NCBI GenBank assembly: GCA_013698495.1
Contig: JACCUV010000087.1
Location: forward strand, 1 to 5,988
Source: Chloroflexia bacterium
GTDB taxonomy: Bacteria; Chloroflexota; Chloroflexia; Thermomicrobiales; UBA6265
DNA length: 5,988 bases
Direction of reading: 5' to 3'
Below, piece by piece: positions 1-5,634 of the stretch (positions are counted from its first letter, which is position 1; each line of letters opens with the position of its first letter). The notes under the pieces were generated by a model. It saw only the letters and a list, made by a program, of their open reading frames with translations. It made no database searches and was not told the origin of the DNA. Made by a program: the position numbers and the translations under genes.

Positions 1-369
1 CTTGAGGGCTTCCGGCATCGATTCGATGCCGAGATCGGGCGCCGCGAGCGCTTTGGCGATGGCCGAGATGACAAGTGAAGGATTCGCAAGCGAAGCGAGC
101 TCTATGACGTACACGCCATCGGGGAAGTCTTCGATCAACGCATTGGCGGCGCCAAGGGTAAGGCGAGTTTTGCCAATGCCGCCCGGCCCGGTGAGATTGA
201 GCAGGCGCACGTCGTCGCGCACGAGGATACCGGCTATCAGCCGCAGTTCTTCTTCTCTTCCAATCAGGGGTGTGAGCGGCTTCGGACCGAGATACGACTG
301 ACTGACGCGCTCAGCGAGACGAGTCGGTATTGGGTCCGATGGAGAAGGTACGGCTGATGAGATCGGCAT
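1..369 (-). CDS. Partial P-loop (STAND/NB-ARC-like) regulatory ATPase, N-terminal part
   Basis: This is the first 123 codons of a gene that runs off the left edge. The reading frame is open from ATG at 369-367, and an in-frame stop lies at 399-397. The protein begins with about 30 polar, proline-rich residues, then PLIGREEEL (about residues 34-42), then a Walker A motif GPGGIGKT (61-68) inside LLNLTGPGGIGKTRLTLG. The following segment (DGVYVIELASLANPSLV, about 84-100) has the usual spacing for the beta strand after the P-loop. This layout is typical of STAND/NB-ARC-like ATPases fused to TPR repeats and a DNA-binding domain, common as LuxR- or SARP-type regulators in Chloroflexota and Actinobacteria. 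The N-terminus is too short to hold a DNA-binding domain, so any such domain would be C-terminal and outside the window (inference). GTG at 375 is an alternative start two codons upstream. Only a weak GAGA-like ribosome site precedes ATG. The ligand and targets cannot be told. Confidence 0.8.
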   Translation of the reverse strand, partial: MPISSAVPSPSDPIPTRLAERVSQSYLGPKPLTPLIGREEELRLIAGILVRDDVRLLNLTGPGGIGKTRLTLGAANALIEDFPDGVYVIELASLANPSLVISAIAKALAAPDLGIESMPEALK

Positions 370-411
370 GGGCACGTTCTCAATTGTGCTATGTGGTCAT
401 CTCGTGTCCTC

Positions 412-440
412 ATCATGGGGACTACGCAAGGACATGTCAA
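412..440 (-). promoter_or_regulatory. Putative sigma70-type promoter of the regulatory ATPase gene
   Basis: Read on the minus strand, a perfect -35 box TTGACA (440-435) is followed by a 17-nt spacer and a -10-like CATGAT (417-412), which matches TATAAT at 4 of 6 positions. Transcription would start near 405, giving a leader of about 36 nt before ATG at 369. It lies downstream of the tRNA terminator, so the ATPase gene is probably its own transcription unit. The boxes are seen directly; activity is inferred. Confidence 0.55.
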
Positions 441-499
441 CCGGAAATGCGGTATCGGATCGTATGCCAAATCGCGGCCCACCTGAGCAGGAGGACGCC

Positions 500-526
500 A
501 AAACGCCCCCGCGAGTGCCGGGAGCG
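500..526 (-). terminator. Intrinsic terminator of tRNA-Lys
   Basis: On the minus strand, CGCTCCCG (526-519) pairs with CGGGGGCG (511-504) to form an 8-bp stem with one G-U pair and a 7-nt loop. TTTT (503-500) follows. It begins 5 nt after the encoded CCA end of the tRNA, which fits a tRNA-end terminator. The U tract is short, so termination may be partial. Confidence 0.6.
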
Positions 527-531
527 TGTCG

Positions 532-606
532 TGGTGGGCCGCATAGGATTCGAACCTATAACCTGCTGATTAAGAGTCAGTTGCTCTGCCGTTGAGCTAG
601 CGGCCC
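532..606 (-). tRNA. tRNA-Lys (anticodon CTT), CCA encoded
   Basis: The minus strand folds into a full 75-nt cloverleaf. The acceptor stem is GGGCCGC/GCGGCCC with discriminator A and a genomically encoded CCA (534-532). The D arm is GCTC-AACGGCA-GAGC. The anticodon loop is CTCTTAA, with CTT at 574-572 reading AAG lysine codons. The variable loop is AGGTT, and the T arm is ATAGG-TTCGAAT-CCTAT with perfect pairing. The anticodon stem ACTGA/TCAGC has one A-C mismatch at its outermost pair (27-43). The gene has its own promoter a few bases upstream and a terminator just downstream, so it is expressed independently of gatCA. Confidence 0.97.
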
Positions 607-615
607 CGGCGGAGA

Positions 616-645
616 ACTATACGAAACGGGTTCGTCAGGTGTCAA
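616..645 (-). promoter_or_regulatory. Strong sigma70-type promoter of tRNA-Lys
   Basis: On the minus strand, a consensus -35 TTGACA (645-640) is followed by an 18-nt spacer and -10 TATAGT (621-616), which matches TATAAT at 5 of 6 positions. The -10 ends 9 nt before the tRNA 5' end at 606, so the expected start lies only about 0-3 nt upstream of the mature tRNA. The GC-rich stretch between the -10 and the tRNA would be suitable for stringent control, but that is speculation. Confidence 0.75.
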
Positions 646-724
646 ACATCGGATTTGGCCGGCACAAGGCGCGGTCACTACCATTGTTGGGGAGCCAGGT
701 GAAGCGCATCTTCAACTGTCAGCA

Positions 725-2182
725 TCAAATCTCGGCGGTGTGCTTGTGCCAGCCGGCTGCCTGTTCGTAGGCGTGGGCGATACCCAGCAGGGTCTGCTCA
801 TCGAACGCCTTGCCCAGCAACTGGAGGCTGACCGGCAAGCCCTCGCTGAAGCCGCAGGGCAGGGCCACGCCCGGCGTGCCAGCCATATTCGCCGGAATCG
901 TGAATATGTCCGCAAGGTACATCTGGTACGGATCGTCCATCCGGGAACCGAGCCCGAAGGCGACCGTGGGTGAGGTAGGTCCGGCGATCACGTCGACCTG
1001 CTTGAATGCTTCCTCGAAGTCCTGCTTGATGAGCGTGCGGACTTTCTGCGCCTTGACGTAATAGGCGTCGTAGTAGCCGCTGCTCAAGGCGTAGGTCCCG
1101 AGCATGATGCGTCGTTTGACTTCGGCTCCGAATCCCTGCCCACGAGTGGCGCGATACGTGTCTTGCAACGTTGCGCCATCGATCCTCAGCCCGTACTTCA
1201 CGCCATCGAAACGGGCCAAATTGGCGCTGGCCTCGGCCGGGGCCGTGATGTAGTAGGTTGCGAGGGCGTACTCGGTGTGCGGCAGCGAAATGTCCACCAG
1301 CTCGGCGCCAAGGTCCTCGAGTTGTTTGGCGGCGGCTGCCACAGCGTTGGTCACGCCGGGCTCCATGCCCGCCACCGTGTATTCGCGGGCGATGCCAACT
1401 CGCACGCCTGTGAGGTCGGTCCGGAAACCAGCCCGAAAGTCGGGCGCGATATCCGGCACGGAGGTCGAATCGCGTGGGTCGTGACCGGCGATCGCGTTGA
1501 GCATGATCGCCGCGTCCTGAACCGTGCGCGAGAACGGACCAATCTGGTCGAGACTGCTGGCAAACGCGATCAGGCCAAAACGGGAGACGCGGCCATAGGT
1601 CGGTTTGAGTCCGACTACTCCGCAGAATCCGGCGGGTTGGCGAATCGAGCCACCGGTGTCCGAACCGAGCGCGATCACCGCTTCTCGCGCGGCGACGCTT
1701 GCCGCCGAGCCGCCGCTCGAACCGCCGGGCGCCCGGGAGAAGTTCCACGGGTTGTGGGTCGGGCCAAAGGCTGAGTTCTCGGTCGAGGAACCCATTGCAA
1801 ATTCATCGGTGTTTGTCTTGCCGAGGAACACAGCGCCTTGCTCGCGAAGGCGCGCCACGACGGTTCCATCGTATGGACTCACGTAGCCTTCGAGGATTTT
1901 CGACGCGGCCGTGGTAGGCGCATCGATGGTGACGAGAATGTCCTTGAGCGCGATCGGAATCCCGGTCAGCGGCAGGACCTCGCCAGATGCGATTCGGACA
2001 TCCGCCGCTTCGGCCTGGGCAAGCGCGACGTCGCCCATGACGTGGAGGAAGGCGTGCACGTCGCCATCGACCGCGTCGATTCGGGCAAGATGCGCCCGCG
2101 TGAGGTCGACCGCGGAAAACTCCCCTGCGTCGAGCGCGGCGCGGGCGTCAGCGGCGGAGAAACGGGTGAGATCGGAATGCAT
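725..2182 (-). CDS. gatA: Asp-tRNA(Asn)/Glu-tRNA(Gln) amidotransferase subunit A
   Basis: GatA is the glutaminase subunit of the GatCAB complex. It releases ammonia from glutamine, which is used to turn Glu-tRNA(Gln) or Asp-tRNA(Asn) into Gln-tRNA or Asn-tRNA in the cytoplasm. The 485-residue product is full length and carries the complete amidase signature. Lys80 (in ALKDILVT), Ser155 (in PGGSSGGSAAS) and Ser179 (in GSDTGGSIRQPAGF) keep the spacing of the known Ser-cisSer-Lys triad, so the enzyme should be active. The C-terminus ends in a typical AGWHKH motif. I chose ATG at 2182: it shares its A with the gatC stop (TGATG), and GGAAG lies 6 nt upstream. GTG at 2185, one codon earlier, is possible but sits too close to that ribosome site. 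The gene follows gatC directly, so the two are translationally coupled. gatB is not in the window. The tRNA-Lys downstream is not a GatCAB substrate. Confidence 0.97.
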   Translation of the reverse strand: MHSDLTRFSAADARAALDAGEFSAVDLTRAHLARIDAVDGDVHAFLHVMGDVALAQAEAADVRIASGEVLPLTGIPIALKDILVTIDAPTTAASKILEGYVSPYDGTVVARLREQGAVFLGKTNTDEFAMGSSTENSAFGPTHNPWNFSRAPGGSSGGSAASVAAREAVIALGSDTGGSIRQPAGFCGVVGLKPTYGRVSRFGLIAFASSLDQIGPFSRTVQDAAIMLNAIAGHDPRDSTSVPDIAPDFRAGFRTDLTGVRVGIAREYTVAGMEPGVTNAVAAAAKQLEDLGAELVDISLPHTEYALATYYITAPAEASANLARFDGVKYGLRIDGATLQDTYRATRGQGFGAEVKRRIMLGTYALSSGYYDAYYVKAQKVRTLIKQDFEEAFKQVDVIAGPTSPTVAFGLGSRMDDPYQMYLADIFTIPANMAGTPGVALPCGFSEGLPVSLQLLGKAFDEQTLLGIAHAYEQAAGWHKHTAEI

Positions 2183-2496
2183 CACGCGCTTCCGCCTTCC
2201 GCTGTGTCTTCGGTCATCACCGCCCGTACCTCGAAGAATCCGTCGCGACTTTGCGGCGCGTTGGACAGGACCACAATCTGCGGCAACGACTGCTGCACAA
2301 CGTCGTCGCGCAGCACATTCGTCAGCGAATTCACCTGGGCCGTCGGTGGGATGCGACCGGTATCCAATTGCTGGAGAACCTCAATGTGCTCCAGGATCGA
2401 CGAAAGTTGCGATCTGAGGAGTTCTGTTTCGTCTACCGAAAGACCGAGCCGGGCGAGGTTTGCGACATGTTCGACGTCCGCGGTGGTCAGGGACAT
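2182..2496 (-). CDS. gatC: Asp-tRNA(Asn)/Glu-tRNA(Gln) amidotransferase subunit C
   Basis: GatC is the small subunit that wraps around the GatA-GatB interface and stabilises the amidotransferase. The 104-residue product has the family pattern throughout: MSLTTADVEHVANLARLGLS at the N-terminus, a helical middle (LSSILEHIEVLQQLDT, about 31-46), LRDD (62-65), and the C-terminal SNAPQSRDGFFEVRAVM (about 78-94). That last segment matches the usual NAP-x(3)-DGFF-x-V ending. The frame is open for 30 codons further upstream, to 2586. I chose ATG at 2496 because family similarity begins exactly there and GGAG (2505-2502) lies 5 nt before it. The stop overlaps the gatA start by one base. A 120-nt gap separates it from nagA, with no convincing terminator, so read-through from the salvage operon is possible. 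Confidence 0.95.
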   Translation of the reverse strand: MSLTTADVEHVANLARLGLSVDETELLRSQLSSILEHIEVLQQLDTGRIPPTAQVNSLTNVLRDDVVQQSLPQIVVLSNAPQSRDGFFEVRAVMTEDTAEGGSA

Positions 2497-2501
2497 GGTT
2501 G

Positions 2502-2505
2502 CTCC
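2502..2505 (-). promoter_or_regulatory. Ribosome binding site deciding the gatC start
   Basis: GGAG on the minus strand, 5 nt before ATG at 2496. It supports the short GatC (104 residues) over the longer open frame reaching 2586. Confidence 0.75.
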
Positions 2506-2586
2506 AATGAGTTTCTGAAAGTTGAGGTGATCAAGTGCGTTCGAAACAGGACGCTTGTTTGTGCGCCGGGCGCCCAGACTCGACAA

Positions 2587-2608
2587 ATCATGTTACCAGA
2601 TGATCTGG
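2587..2608 (-). promoter_or_regulatory. Palindrome overlapping a possible extended -10 upstream of gatC
   Basis: At 2596-2608 lies a perfect 13-nt inverted repeat, CCAGAT-C-ATCTGG on the minus strand. Its right end runs into TGGTAACAT, which resembles an extended -10 (TGn then TAACAT, 4 of 6 matches to TATAAT), followed closely by CATGAT. No good -35 box is seen. It could be an operator for a promoter driving gatCA, or chance. The central single base makes it a poor RNA hairpin, and no U tract follows, so it is not a terminator. The rest of the 2497-2616 gap shows only GC-rich self-complementary sequence and the gatC ribosome site. Confidence 0.3.
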
Positions 2609-2616
2609 ATCGTCCC

Positions 2617-3762
2617 TTATGAGGGTTTCGCCCAGGCGACCACGCCATTCACGATCGTGGTCACGACCTGCAGGTCGTCGGTCCACAGTGTCAGATCGGC
2701 CCGCGCGCCGGTGGTGATTCGCCCGCGAGTTTCGTCGCCGAGGACTTTGGCGGGCACGCACGTGGCCATGTGCAACGCGGTTCCCGCGCCCACATCCGCC
2801 CAATCGACGAGGTTGCGGATCGCCTGGTCCATCGTCAGGATCGATCCGGCCAAAGTGCCGTCCTCAAGCCGGGCCGATGTCTCGTCGACGTTGACCGATT
2901 GGCCTCCCAGCTCGTAGGTTCCTGGTCCGAGCCCAGTCGCCGACATCATGTCCGAAACAATCGCAATCCGGTCCGGCCCCTTCGCGCGGAGGGCAAGCCG
3001 CACGGTCGCGGGGTGCGCGTGGACAGCATCCGGAATGATCCCGGCGGTGATGCGGTCGTCGGTCATTGTTGCGATCATCGCGCCGGGATTGCGGTGATGC
3101 ATCGGGGACATTGCGTTGAAGAGGTGAGTGGCCATCGTCGCGCCAGCGTCAACCCCGGTCGCGAATTCGTCGTAGGTGGCATCGGTGTGACCGAGGCTGG
3201 CGACGATGCCGCGTTCGACGAGCGACTCGATCCGGGCAAGCCCGCCCGACCGCTCCGGGGCAAGGGTCACCAACGCAATCGAGTCTCGATCGCTCCACGA
3301 CTCGAACAGATTGTCGTTTGCCGCCTCGATGTGGCGAAGTTGGTGGGCGCCCTTGCGGGCTGGCGCGAGAAATGGTCCTTCCAGGTGCAATCCAAGGGGC
3401 GTCGCGCCAATCGCGCGGTCGACGTTGGCAAACGCATCGAAAACGCGAGGGTAGAAGCTGGCCGCCGCCGAGACGATCGTGGGCAGCCAGGCGGTGAAGC
3501 CGGTCTGGAGCGACCATCGTGAAACCTGCTCGATGTTTCGGGGATTGTCGTCGATTTCCATGCCGCCGGCGCCATTGACCTGGAGATCGATCATTCCGGG
3601 CGAAACGATTTCCGCTTCGACGATGCGCTCCGGCAGGTTTCCATCTGAAATTGGATCGCGATAAACCACGTCGATCCGGCCATTCGAGATCACCACAACG
3701 CCAGGCTCGAGTTGCGTGCCGAGCAACAAGCGACCGCGAATCGCGAACGCTGAACTTGCCAT
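2617..3762 (-). CDS. nagA: N-acetylglucosamine-6-phosphate deacetylase
   Basis: NagA is a cytoplasmic amidohydrolase that converts GlcNAc-6-phosphate to GlcN-6-phosphate and acetate, the shared step of GlcNAc and MurNAc salvage. The 381-residue product has the family's usual length and motifs. These are PGMIDLQVNGAGG (about 55-67), HLEGPFL with metal ligand Glu128, SLGHTDA with His192, ATHLFNAMSPMHHRNPG with His213, and IVSDMMSATG with the catalytic Asp271. The first motif has Gln-x-Asn (61, 63), as in the single-metal E. coli enzyme, rather than His-x-His. The usual substrate-loop motif DGxH reads DAVHAH here, a mild change. The start is ATG at 3762: it overlaps the kinase stop as TGATG, and AGGTGG lies 7 nt upstream. 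The frame remains open to 3855, but that part lies inside the kinase gene and has no NagA similarity. It is co-transcribed with the kinase and murQ. Confidence 0.96.
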   Translation of the reverse strand: MASSAFAIRGRLLLGTQLEPGVVVISNGRIDVVYRDPISDGNLPERIVEAEIVSPGMIDLQVNGAGGMEIDDNPRNIEQVSRWSLQTGFTAWLPTIVSAAASFYPRVFDAFANVDRAIGATPLGLHLEGPFLAPARKGAHQLRHIEAANDNLFESWSDRDSIALVTLAPERSGGLARIESLVERGIVASLGHTDATYDEFATGVDAGATMATHLFNAMSPMHHRNPGAMIATMTDDRITAGIIPDAVHAHPATVRLALRAKGPDRIAIVSDMMSATGLGPGTYELGGQSVNVDETSARLEDGTLAGSILTMDQAIRNLVDWADVGAGTALHMATCVPAKVLGDETRGRITTGARADLTLWTDDLQVVTTIVNGVVAWAKPS

Positions 3763-4685
3763 CAGCGCGCCACCTGGCTCGTCGACGCAATCGCCATCGC
3801 CTGGGCCGCGGCCAAGGCAGGATCGAGCACGATTCGGGATTCGAGCGCGGGCCAATTCGAACGGAGACCGTCAAGTACCTGTTCGCGAAAACGATCGACA
3901 TGGACGAGCATGCCGCCCGTCAACGCAAGGGGCAGGGTCATTTCAAAGCCAAGGCGCCGGGCGACCGCCGATGCCGTATTCGCCAGTTCACGTGCGGAAG
4001 CAGCAATGATGTCCAACGCAACCGCGTCTCCGACATCGGCTTCCTCGACCACGATAACAGCGAGCTTGGCGAGGTCCGCCTTGGTCGTGTCCGATTTGTA
4101 GACGTAGGCGATCAATTGAAGCGGTTCGGTCAAGGACAGGTGCGACATCAGGCGACCGGTCAGCGTCGTACCCGGTCCTCGACCATCGACCTCTCGGGAG
4201 TAGGCGTCGAACATCCGGCGCGCGAAGTCGTACCCACTGCCTTCATCGCCGATGATCTGGCCCCAGCCGCCCGAGCGCGCTCGCGCTCCTTGCGCGTTGC
4301 GACCGACGGCGACCGACCCGGTGCCGGAAACGATCGCCACACCCACCGAATCGGGCAAGGCGCCAAGGATGAGTTCGGCATCATTGGTCATTCGAATCTC
4401 GGTGGCAAGATCGTACAGGTGCGGATTGAGATGGCGATGATCTTCGGGGCGGTCGCTCCCGGAGAGACCGAACCAGGCAGCCGAGATCGGCGATTCGACA
4501 CCGGCGCCGTTCAGCGCATCTATCAGCGCCGATCGCAACACCTCACCCGCGGCATCGTGCCCGACGATCGCCGCATTCGAGGTCGATGTCTGCACGCGAT
4601 TGAGTTCGGCGCCAGACTCATCAACGAGGACAACGACCGTCTTCGTGCCGCCGCCATCGATGCCCGCAAAGACGGAGAGAGTCAT
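3762..4685 (-). CDS. murK: BadF/BadG-family amino-sugar kinase, probable MurNAc/GlcNAc kinase
   Basis: This is an actin-fold sugar kinase of 307 residues from the BadF/BadG/BcrA/BcrD superfamily, which includes N-acetylglucosamine kinases and the MurNAc/GlcNAc kinase MurK of Clostridium. Visible motifs are DGGGTKT (10-16, phosphate 1), TND (100-102, with the likely catalytic Asp102), VSGTGS (119-124, phosphate 2), GGWGQIIGDEGSGY (139-152), and LTGGM (255-259, adenosine region). From the family, it transfers the gamma phosphate of ATP to the 6-OH of the sugar. Its place between murQ and nagA, with a NamZ upstream and no PTS gene seen, makes MurNAc the expected substrate, probably with GlcNAc as well (inference; a GlcNAc-only NagK cannot be excluded). 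ATG at 4685 overlaps the murQ stop by 4 nt (ATGA). GAGG inside murQ lies 7 nt upstream. The stop shares a base with nagA. Confidence 0.87.
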   Translation of the reverse strand: MTLSVFAGIDGGGTKTVVVLVDESGAELNRVQTSTSNAAIVGHDAAGEVLRSALIDALNGAGVESPISAAWFGLSGSDRPEDHRHLNPHLYDLATEIRMTNDAELILGALPDSVGVAIVSGTGSVAVGRNAQGARARSGGWGQIIGDEGSGYDFARRMFDAYSREVDGRGPGTTLTGRLMSHLSLTEPLQLIAYVYKSDTTKADLAKLAVIVVEEADVGDAVALDIIAASARELANTASAVARRLGFEMTLPLALTGGMLVHVDRFREQVLDGLRSNWPALESRIVLDPALAAAQAMAIASTSQVAR

Positions 4686-5605
4686 TGAATTGCCTCGTCC
4701 AGCGCGACCCGGAGCACACCGCCGGCGGACGTAAGACGGGTACGCGCTTCGTCGGTCGGGACCCCTGCGCGCAATGCGACTATCGCCGTCTTGACCTCGC
4801 CATCGGCCGCTGCCAACGCGGTCCGCGCCTCATCATCGGTTGCATCGGCGGCATCGCGGACAATCCCGACGGCCCGTTCGCGAAGTTTCGCATTCTTCGG
4901 TTGGACATCGACCATGAGGTTGCCGTACGTCTTGCCCAGTTTGACCATTGTTGCGGTCGACAACATGTTGAGCACCATTTTCTGGGCGGTGCCGGCCTTC
5001 ATCCGCGTCGATCCGGTGACGACTTCGGGTCCGACAACCGGGGCGATGCTGACTGATGCGACTCTGGAGAGCGCCGAAGCGGGCGAATTCGACAGCGCGA
5101 TCGTCGTCGCGCCGACTTCTTTTGCATACTTGAACGCGCCGCGCACAAACGGTGTGCGACCGCTGGCGGCGATTCCGACCACGACATCGCGGGCGTTCAG
5201 ATTGACCCCTTTCAGGGCGGCGGCGCCTTCCCTTGGTTGATCCTCGACGTGTTCGATTGAGTGTCGCAGGGCATGATCCCCACCGGCGATCAATCCCACC
5301 ACCATAGCGGGGTCGGTGTTGTACGTTGGCGGACACTCGGAGGCGTCGAGAACGCCAAGCCTGCCGGAAGTTCCCGCGCCTATGTAGATGAGGCGTCCGC
5401 CAGCTCTGATCGCCTCGACTAAGATGTCGACCGCCGCCGCAATGGCCGGCAACTCGCGGGCCACGGCCTCGGCGACGAGTCGATCCTGATCGTTGATTAC
5501 CCGCACAATTTCCAGCGTGTCGAGCAGATCGAGTTGAGCGCTGGCCGGGTTTCGCTGCTCGGTGGCGAGACTCGTCAGGTCGATTTGCGATTCTGGTTCA
5601 GTCAC
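4682..5605 (-). CDS. murQ: N-acetylmuramic acid 6-phosphate etherase
   Basis: MurQ is a cytoplasmic SIS-fold lyase that cleaves the lactyl ether of MurNAc-6-phosphate, giving GlcNAc-6-phosphate and D-lactate. The 307-residue product is full length and closely follows the family. It has LTSLATEQRNPAS (10-22), the SIS loop IYIGAGTSGRLGVLDASECPPTY (about 73-95) with catalytic Glu90, and a second acidic residue at Glu121 (or Glu118) in HSIEHVED. Further motifs are GIAASGRTPFV (144-154), PEVVTGSTRMKAGTAQKM (about 193-210) and GNLMVDVQPKNAKLRERA (about 228-245). I chose GTG at 5605: it begins the conserved N-terminus and has GGGAG 6 nt upstream. The open frame extends to 5692, but that stretch overlaps the NamZ gene and is unlike MurQ. 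It follows namZ after 29 nt and overlaps the kinase by 4 nt, so it lies inside one operon. Confidence 0.97.
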   Translation of the reverse strand: MTEPESQIDLTSLATEQRNPASAQLDLLDTLEIVRVINDQDRLVAEAVARELPAIAAAVDILVEAIRAGGRLIYIGAGTSGRLGVLDASECPPTYNTDPAMVVGLIAGGDHALRHSIEHVEDQPREGAAALKGVNLNARDVVVGIAASGRTPFVRGAFKYAKEVGATTIALSNSPASALSRVASVSIAPVVGPEVVTGSTRMKAGTAQKMVLNMLSTATMVKLGKTYGNLMVDVQPKNAKLRERAVGIVRDAADATDDEARTALAAADGEVKTAIVALRAGVPTDEARTRLTSAGGVLRVALDEAIQ

Positions 5606-5611
5606 GCAATG

Positions 5612-5616
5612 CTCCC
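5612..5616 (-). promoter_or_regulatory. Ribosome binding site deciding the murQ GTG start
   Basis: GGGAG on the minus strand, 6 nt before GTG at 5605. No ATG near the conserved N-terminus competes with it, so the GTG start is well supported. Confidence 0.75.
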
Positions 5617-5634
5617 GCGGTCGTCGAAATAGAA

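Noticed and set aside
264..595. Several small open frames on both strands around 264-595
   Set aside because: They cross the tRNA-Lys gene, its terminator and the start of the regulatory ATPase, and have no recognisable product.
1163..1774. A 203-codon plus-strand open frame, and a 316-codon minus frame over 798-1748
   Set aside because: Both overlap gatA in other frames and show Arg/His-rich, low-information translations.
1838..2518. A 226-codon plus-strand open frame
   Set aside because: Antisense to gatA and gatC, whose products are recognised along their whole length.
2555..2575. GC-rich self-complementary stretch (GGGCGCCC and GCGCC/GGCGC) upstream of gatC
   Set aside because: Short overlapping palindromes like this are frequent in GC-rich DNA. 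No U tract, no loop of sensible size, and no match to a known leader element.
2497..2586. N-terminal extension of GatC by 30 residues
   Set aside because: No GatC similarity in that part. GGAG 5 nt before ATG 2496 decides the shorter start.
2608..2624. CCCT-cata-AGGG hairpin over the nagA stop codon, considered as a terminator
   Set aside because: Only a 4-bp stem and no U tract after it.
2770..3522. A 250-codon plus-strand open frame
   Set aside because: Antisense to nagA, no domain-like pattern, and the biased composition of a shadow frame.
3763..3855. N-terminal extension of NagA by 31 residues
   Set aside because: The extra residues are encoded inside the kinase gene and have no NagA similarity. 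ATG at 3762 has a ribosome site and the coupled TGATG junction.
3651..4688. A 345-codon plus-strand open frame
   Set aside because: It lies exactly antisense to the kinase and the start of nagA, both strongly supported by motifs. The translation is Arg/Gly-rich with no recognisable family, as expected for a GC-rich shadow frame.
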